This document shows, piece by piece, positions 61,027 to 64,000 of a DNA stretch of 64,000 bases. The stretch's first letter is position 1, and each line of letters opens with the position of its first letter. The notes under the pieces are model-generated. The model worked only from the letters and a program-made list of their open reading frames with translations. It made no database searches and had not been told where the DNA came from. Where the stretch lies: assembly GCA_040400085.1 (NCBI GenBank), contig JBBAQX010000011.1:25981-89980 (forward strand), written 5' to 3'. Origin of the DNA: HNR sp040400085 (lineage in GTDB: Bacteria; Actinomycetota; Actinomycetes; Actinomycetales; Microbacteriaceae). The position numbers and the translations under genes were made by a program.

Positions 61027-61692
61027 TTAGCCATCCATCTTTTGTGATGCAAGCTTCATTGGTGCCATCTGTTCCAGCTTGATATTCAGCTGCAAAACGT
61101 TGACTGTAGGCTCGCCTAGGATTCCAATGTCCCGTTGTTGAATTATAGACTCAACCAGCGACTTAACGGTGCCCGCTGGCATATTCCTGGCCTTGGCGAC
61201 CCTATTCACCTGTAAAAGCGCATATTCTGGGCTGATGTGAGGATCAAGGCCAGAAGAAGACGCCGTGAGGGCGTCAACCGGGACCTGGTCAGGGGATACC
61301 TCGTTGTCCCGTGCAACCGCCTGTCGCCGCTGCTCGATCGCTTCCACTAGCTCGGGATTATTAGGACCAAGGTTTGACCCTCCCGAAGCGCCTGCGTTGT
61401 AGCCGGGGTCGGGTATATCGGTGGAATCGTCCGAGGTCGCCTCTGACGGGCGGGGCTGGAACCAACCCGGAATGGGCATGCCTTTTTTATCGGTGAATGC
61501 CTGTCCGATGAGGGCGGAACCCACAACGTTGCCATTCTCCTGGATGAGTGAGCCATTGGCCTGTGTGGGTAAAGCTACCTGTGAGACGGCCGTGATTACC
61601 AGGGGATATAACATTCCCAGGACAACCGTGAAGGAAAGAAGCACCCGGAGGGCGACCCACAATTGCCTAGTATTTACATTTCGTTTGCTCAT
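61027..61692 (-). CDS. kdpC: Potassium-transporting ATPase subunit KdpC
   Basis: A 221-residue single-span subunit that helps potassium bind KdpB. The membrane helix is near residues 13-36 (WVALRVLLSFTVVLGMLYPLV). The soluble part has the family stretches GSALIGQAF, WFQPRPS, DPHISPEYALLQVNRVAKAR and GEPTVNVLQLN. It follows kdpB by 78 bp and precedes kdpD by 3 bp. Confidence 0.95.
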   Translation of the reverse strand: MSKRNVNTRQLWVALRVLLSFTVVLGMLYPLVITAVSQVALPTQANGSLIQENGNVVGSALIGQAFTDKKGMPIPGWFQPRPSEATSDDSTDIPDPGYNAGASGGSNLGPNNPELVEAIEQRRQAVARDNEVSPDQVPVDALTASSSGLDPHISPEYALLQVNRVAKARNMPAGTVKSLVESIIQQRDIGILGEPTVNVLQLNIKLEQMAPMKLASQKMDG

Positions 61693-61770
61693 GATCTGAA
61701 CTTTCTGTAGCCGTGAGGCGTGAATGCGTGCTGTATGAATTCGAGCGATGCTGGTGTGAGAAATATGTTG

Positions 61771-63918
61771 TTAGAAGCCAGGTAGGAGGGAAATCACGAG
61801 GTCCACCAGCTTAATCCCAATGAATGGTGCGATGACTCCGCCAAGGCCGTATATCAGAAGGTTCCGGCTGAGAATCTGTCCGGCACCCGCAGGACGGTAT
61901 TTGACCCCCCTGAGAGCGAGCGGAATCAAAATGATGATGACCACCGCATTGAAAATAACTGCCGAGAGAATAGCGGATGCCGAGGAGTGCAATTGCATGA
62001 TATTCAGCACGGCCAGCCCCGGGAATACGGCCACAAACATCGCGGGGATAATCGCGAAGTACTTAGCGATATCGTTTGCTATTGAGAATGTTGTCAGAGC
62101 GCCGCGTGTGATCAGCAGTTGTTTACCGATCCGAACGATATCGATGAGCTTGGTTGGGTCAGAATCGAGGTCGACCATATTTCCGGCCTCCTTCGCGGCT
62201 GACGTTCCCGTATTCATCGCGACCCCGACATCAGCCTGGGCGAGAGCGGGTGCGTCATTTGTACCGTCACCGGTCATTGCGACGAGATTTCCGCCCTCCT
62301 GCTCGCGGCGGATAAGCGCGAGCTTCTCCTCCGGAGTTGCCTCAGCGAGTATGTCATCGACGCCTGCCTCTGCGCCGATTGCGGCTGCGGTCAGAGGATT
62401 ATCGCCCGTGACCATCACGGTACGGATGCCCATAGCGCGCAATTCTTGGAAACGTTCCTTCATTCCCTCCTTGACAATGTCTTTGAGGTAGACAACGCCA
62501 AGAATCGTGGGGGTACTATTTGCACTGCCCGTTGCGACAACTAGAGGAGTTCCTCCGAGTTGAGCTACCCGCTCTACCTCGGTCTTGAGGTTGCTTTCTA
62601 TCTCTTCGGAGAGCTGTTTGGTGTTTGCGCGCTCAGCGGTTTGTGAGACCCACTCGAGCACGGTTGAGCCGGCACCCTTTCGGATAAAACCGCCGTCAGC
62701 AAGGTCCAATCCGCTCATTCTGGTTTGTGCGGTGAACGGTACAATAACCGCATCGACCGCGTGAGGCGCGACAAAACCACAACTTGCGGCGAGCTCGACA
62801 ATTGACTTTCCCTCTGGAGTTGGGTCGCTGAGCGAGGAGAGGGCAGCAACACTGACCAATTGTTCCTGATCGATTCCCTTCAGGGGGATGAACTCGGCAG
62901 CCCTACGGTTTCCGTATGTGATCGTGCCGGTTTTGTCGAGGAGCAAAGTTGTTACGTCGCCTGCCGCCTCTACCGCACGCCCCGACATTGCGAGAACATT
63001 GTGCTGTACGAGCCTGTCCATTCCGGCAATACCGATTGCAGAAAGCAGCGCACCGATGGTCGTAGGAATAAGACAGACAAGAAGCGCGACCAGCACGGGG
63101 ACGCTTGCAGGGGCCTCCGAGAAAATCGCGACAGGGTTGATCGTGAGCGTCACGACGAGGAACACAATTGACAGGCCCGCTAGGAGGATGTTCAGGGCGA
63201 TCTCGTTCGGCGTCTTCTGTCGCGAGGCCCCCTCAACGAGGCCGATCATGCGGTCCACAAAGGTTTCGCCAGGCTTGCTCGTGATGCGTACCACGACCCT
63301 GTCTGAGAGTACTCTGGTGCCCCCGGTGACGGCACTACGGTCGCCCCCTGACTCCCGCACGACGGGCGCTGATTCCCCGGTGATGGCCGATTCGTCAATG
63401 GAAGCGATGCCCCACACAATATCCCCGTCACCCGGGATGAGCTCCCCGGCCGTGACCACCACCACGTCGCCGAGCGTGAGATCGGCGGACGAGAGCTGTT
63501 CGGTCGCAGCTTTCGCTGCCCCGGGGTCTGACGCGGCGTCATAAGACATCAGCTTGGTCGCGAGCGTGCTCGTACGGGTTTTGCGTAGACTATCTGCCTG
63601 CGCCTTGCCGCGGCCCTCTGCAACGGACTCTGCCAGGTTGGCGAAGATCACTGTTAGCCACAGCCACACGGCTATCAGCCAGGTGAAGGACGCGGGTACA
63701 TCCGATCCTCCCGAGACTTGATGCTCCCCAAAGAACGGTTCGGCGATAGCCATGACAGTCGTGAGCACAGCGCCAACCTCGACGATAAACATCACCGGAT
63801 TGCGCCACATGAGTCGCGGGTTGAGCTTAGCGATTGCGCCTGGTATGGCCTCACGGAGGCCCGACCAGCTAAAGGCTCCCGTCGAGGATTTGCCTTGTGG
63901 ATGAGAAACTGTGGACAT
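61771..63918 (-). CDS. kdpB: Potassium-transporting P-type ATPase subunit KdpB
   Basis: A 715-residue P-type ATPase and catalytic subunit of the Kdp high-affinity potassium pump. The phosphorylated aspartate is in LLLDKTGTITYGNR, the TGES loop reads TGESAPV, and TGDNPLTA and the GDGTNDAPALAQADVGVAMN hinge are present. Length and order are typical. Its ATG overlaps the kdpA stop as TAATG. Confidence 0.97.
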   Translation of the reverse strand: MSTVSHPQGKSSTGAFSWSGLREAIPGAIAKLNPRLMWRNPVMFIVEVGAVLTTVMAIAEPFFGEHQVSGGSDVPASFTWLIAVWLWLTVIFANLAESVAEGRGKAQADSLRKTRTSTLATKLMSYDAASDPGAAKAATEQLSSADLTLGDVVVVTAGELIPGDGDIVWGIASIDESAITGESAPVVRESGGDRSAVTGGTRVLSDRVVVRITSKPGETFVDRMIGLVEGASRQKTPNEIALNILLAGLSIVFLVVTLTINPVAIFSEAPASVPVLVALLVCLIPTTIGALLSAIGIAGMDRLVQHNVLAMSGRAVEAAGDVTTLLLDKTGTITYGNRRAAEFIPLKGIDQEQLVSVAALSSLSDPTPEGKSIVELAASCGFVAPHAVDAVIVPFTAQTRMSGLDLADGGFIRKGAGSTVLEWVSQTAERANTKQLSEEIESNLKTEVERVAQLGGTPLVVATGSANSTPTILGVVYLKDIVKEGMKERFQELRAMGIRTVMVTGDNPLTAAAIGAEAGVDDILAEATPEEKLALIRREQEGGNLVAMTGDGTNDAPALAQADVGVAMNTGTSAAKEAGNMVDLDSDPTKLIDIVRIGKQLLITRGALTTFSIANDIAKYFAIIPAMFVAVFPGLAVLNIMQLHSSASAILSAVIFNAVVIIILIPLALRGVKYRPAGAGQILSRNLLIYGLGGVIAPFIGIKLVDLVISLLPGF

Positions 63919-64000
63919 TATTGCAAGCCTTCCGCGAGCGGTCCGAGGGCGAGCACCGGAAAGTAGGTGAGTGCCGTGATGATAAGAGTTACCCCAACAA
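63918..64000 (-). CDS. kdpA: Potassium-binding subunit KdpA, C-terminal end only (cut by window edge)
   Basis: Only the last 27 codons lie in the window, reading LIITALTYFPVLALGPLAEGLQ and ending TAA. The pattern TYFPVLALGPLAE is the conserved end of KdpA. The rest, and any kdpF, is to the right of the window. One base overlaps the kdpB start. Confidence 0.9.
   Translation of the reverse strand, partial: VGVTLIITALTYFPVLALGPLAEGLQ

Overview
The window looks like chromosomal DNA of a Microbacteriaceae-type actinobacterium (Micrococcales). Supporting genes are a mycothiol synthase (mshD), an orphan GlnR-type regulator, SenX3-RegX3, CarD, a fused ispDF, a PdtaS-type kinase, an Rv3235-family protein and several ATGA-coupled gene pairs. 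The family is inferred from gene content and protein style; I cannot name a genus. No rRNA, IS element, CRISPR array or prophage is visible. Two tRNA genes are present, Lys(UUU) and Ala(CGC).

Layout. 1-1.5 kb: end of an ABC exporter, then tRNA-Lys. 1.8-2.5 kb: unknown conserved protein. 2.7-7.0 kb: pstSCAB phosphate transporter (minus strand) with PHO-box-like sites. 7.1-12.1 kb: a GntR regulator divergent from a short 2-isopropylmalate-synthase-like enzyme, then a TetR/DHA2 efflux pair. 12.2-17.0 kb: coupled operon glnR-mshD-ppk1-mutT1. 17.1-20.8 kb: small membrane proteins, a nitrobindin-like protein, YgfZ and a FUSC protein. 20.9-24.6 kb: gpmA, phoU and senX3-regX3. 24.7-29.9 kb: lipoprotein, carD-ispDF-cysS-rlmB. 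29.9-32.7 kb: Rv3235-family protein, pdtaS-like kinase, and a small protein with an LPxTG motif near its N-terminus. 32.8-36.6 kb: a 1287-residue helicase-like protein whose ATPase motifs are degenerate. 36.7-41.8 kb: FmdB, 5-formyl-THF cyclo-ligase, galU, acetyltransferase and membrane proteins. 41.8-44 kb: tRNA-Ala followed by a small accessory patch (RhuM-Fic fusion and decayed reading frames). 44-50.9 kb: molybdopterin oxidoreductase, MerR regulator, AlkD-like protein, YCII-ECF42 sigma pair, GlxA-like regulator and an MBL hydrolase. 50.9-56.6 kb: carbohydrate ABC transporter divergent from an oxidoreductase and a LacI regulator. 56.6-64 kb: PhnA, an acidic protein and kdpABCDE, with kdpA cut by the window edge.

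How the genes fit together. Phosphate dominates the first 25 kb: uptake (pstSCAB), storage (ppk1), sensing (senX3-regX3, phoU) and a phosphate-linked nitrogen regulator (glnR). The block is interrupted between pst and mutT by about 5 kb of leucine-like and drug-efflux genes. Potassium uptake (kdp) and its own two-component system close the window. Nearly all convergent gene pairs are separated by strong inverted repeats that can terminate both strands, and several of these share a TGGGCCCA core.

The most unusual observations are the helicase-like protein with lost Walker A lysine and Walker B glutamate, the nested TGGGCCCA repeats at convergent junctions, four genes whose stop codon lies in a short tandem duplication, a possible leader peptide plus hairpin ahead of the LeuA-like gene, and the N-terminal LPxTG-type segment.
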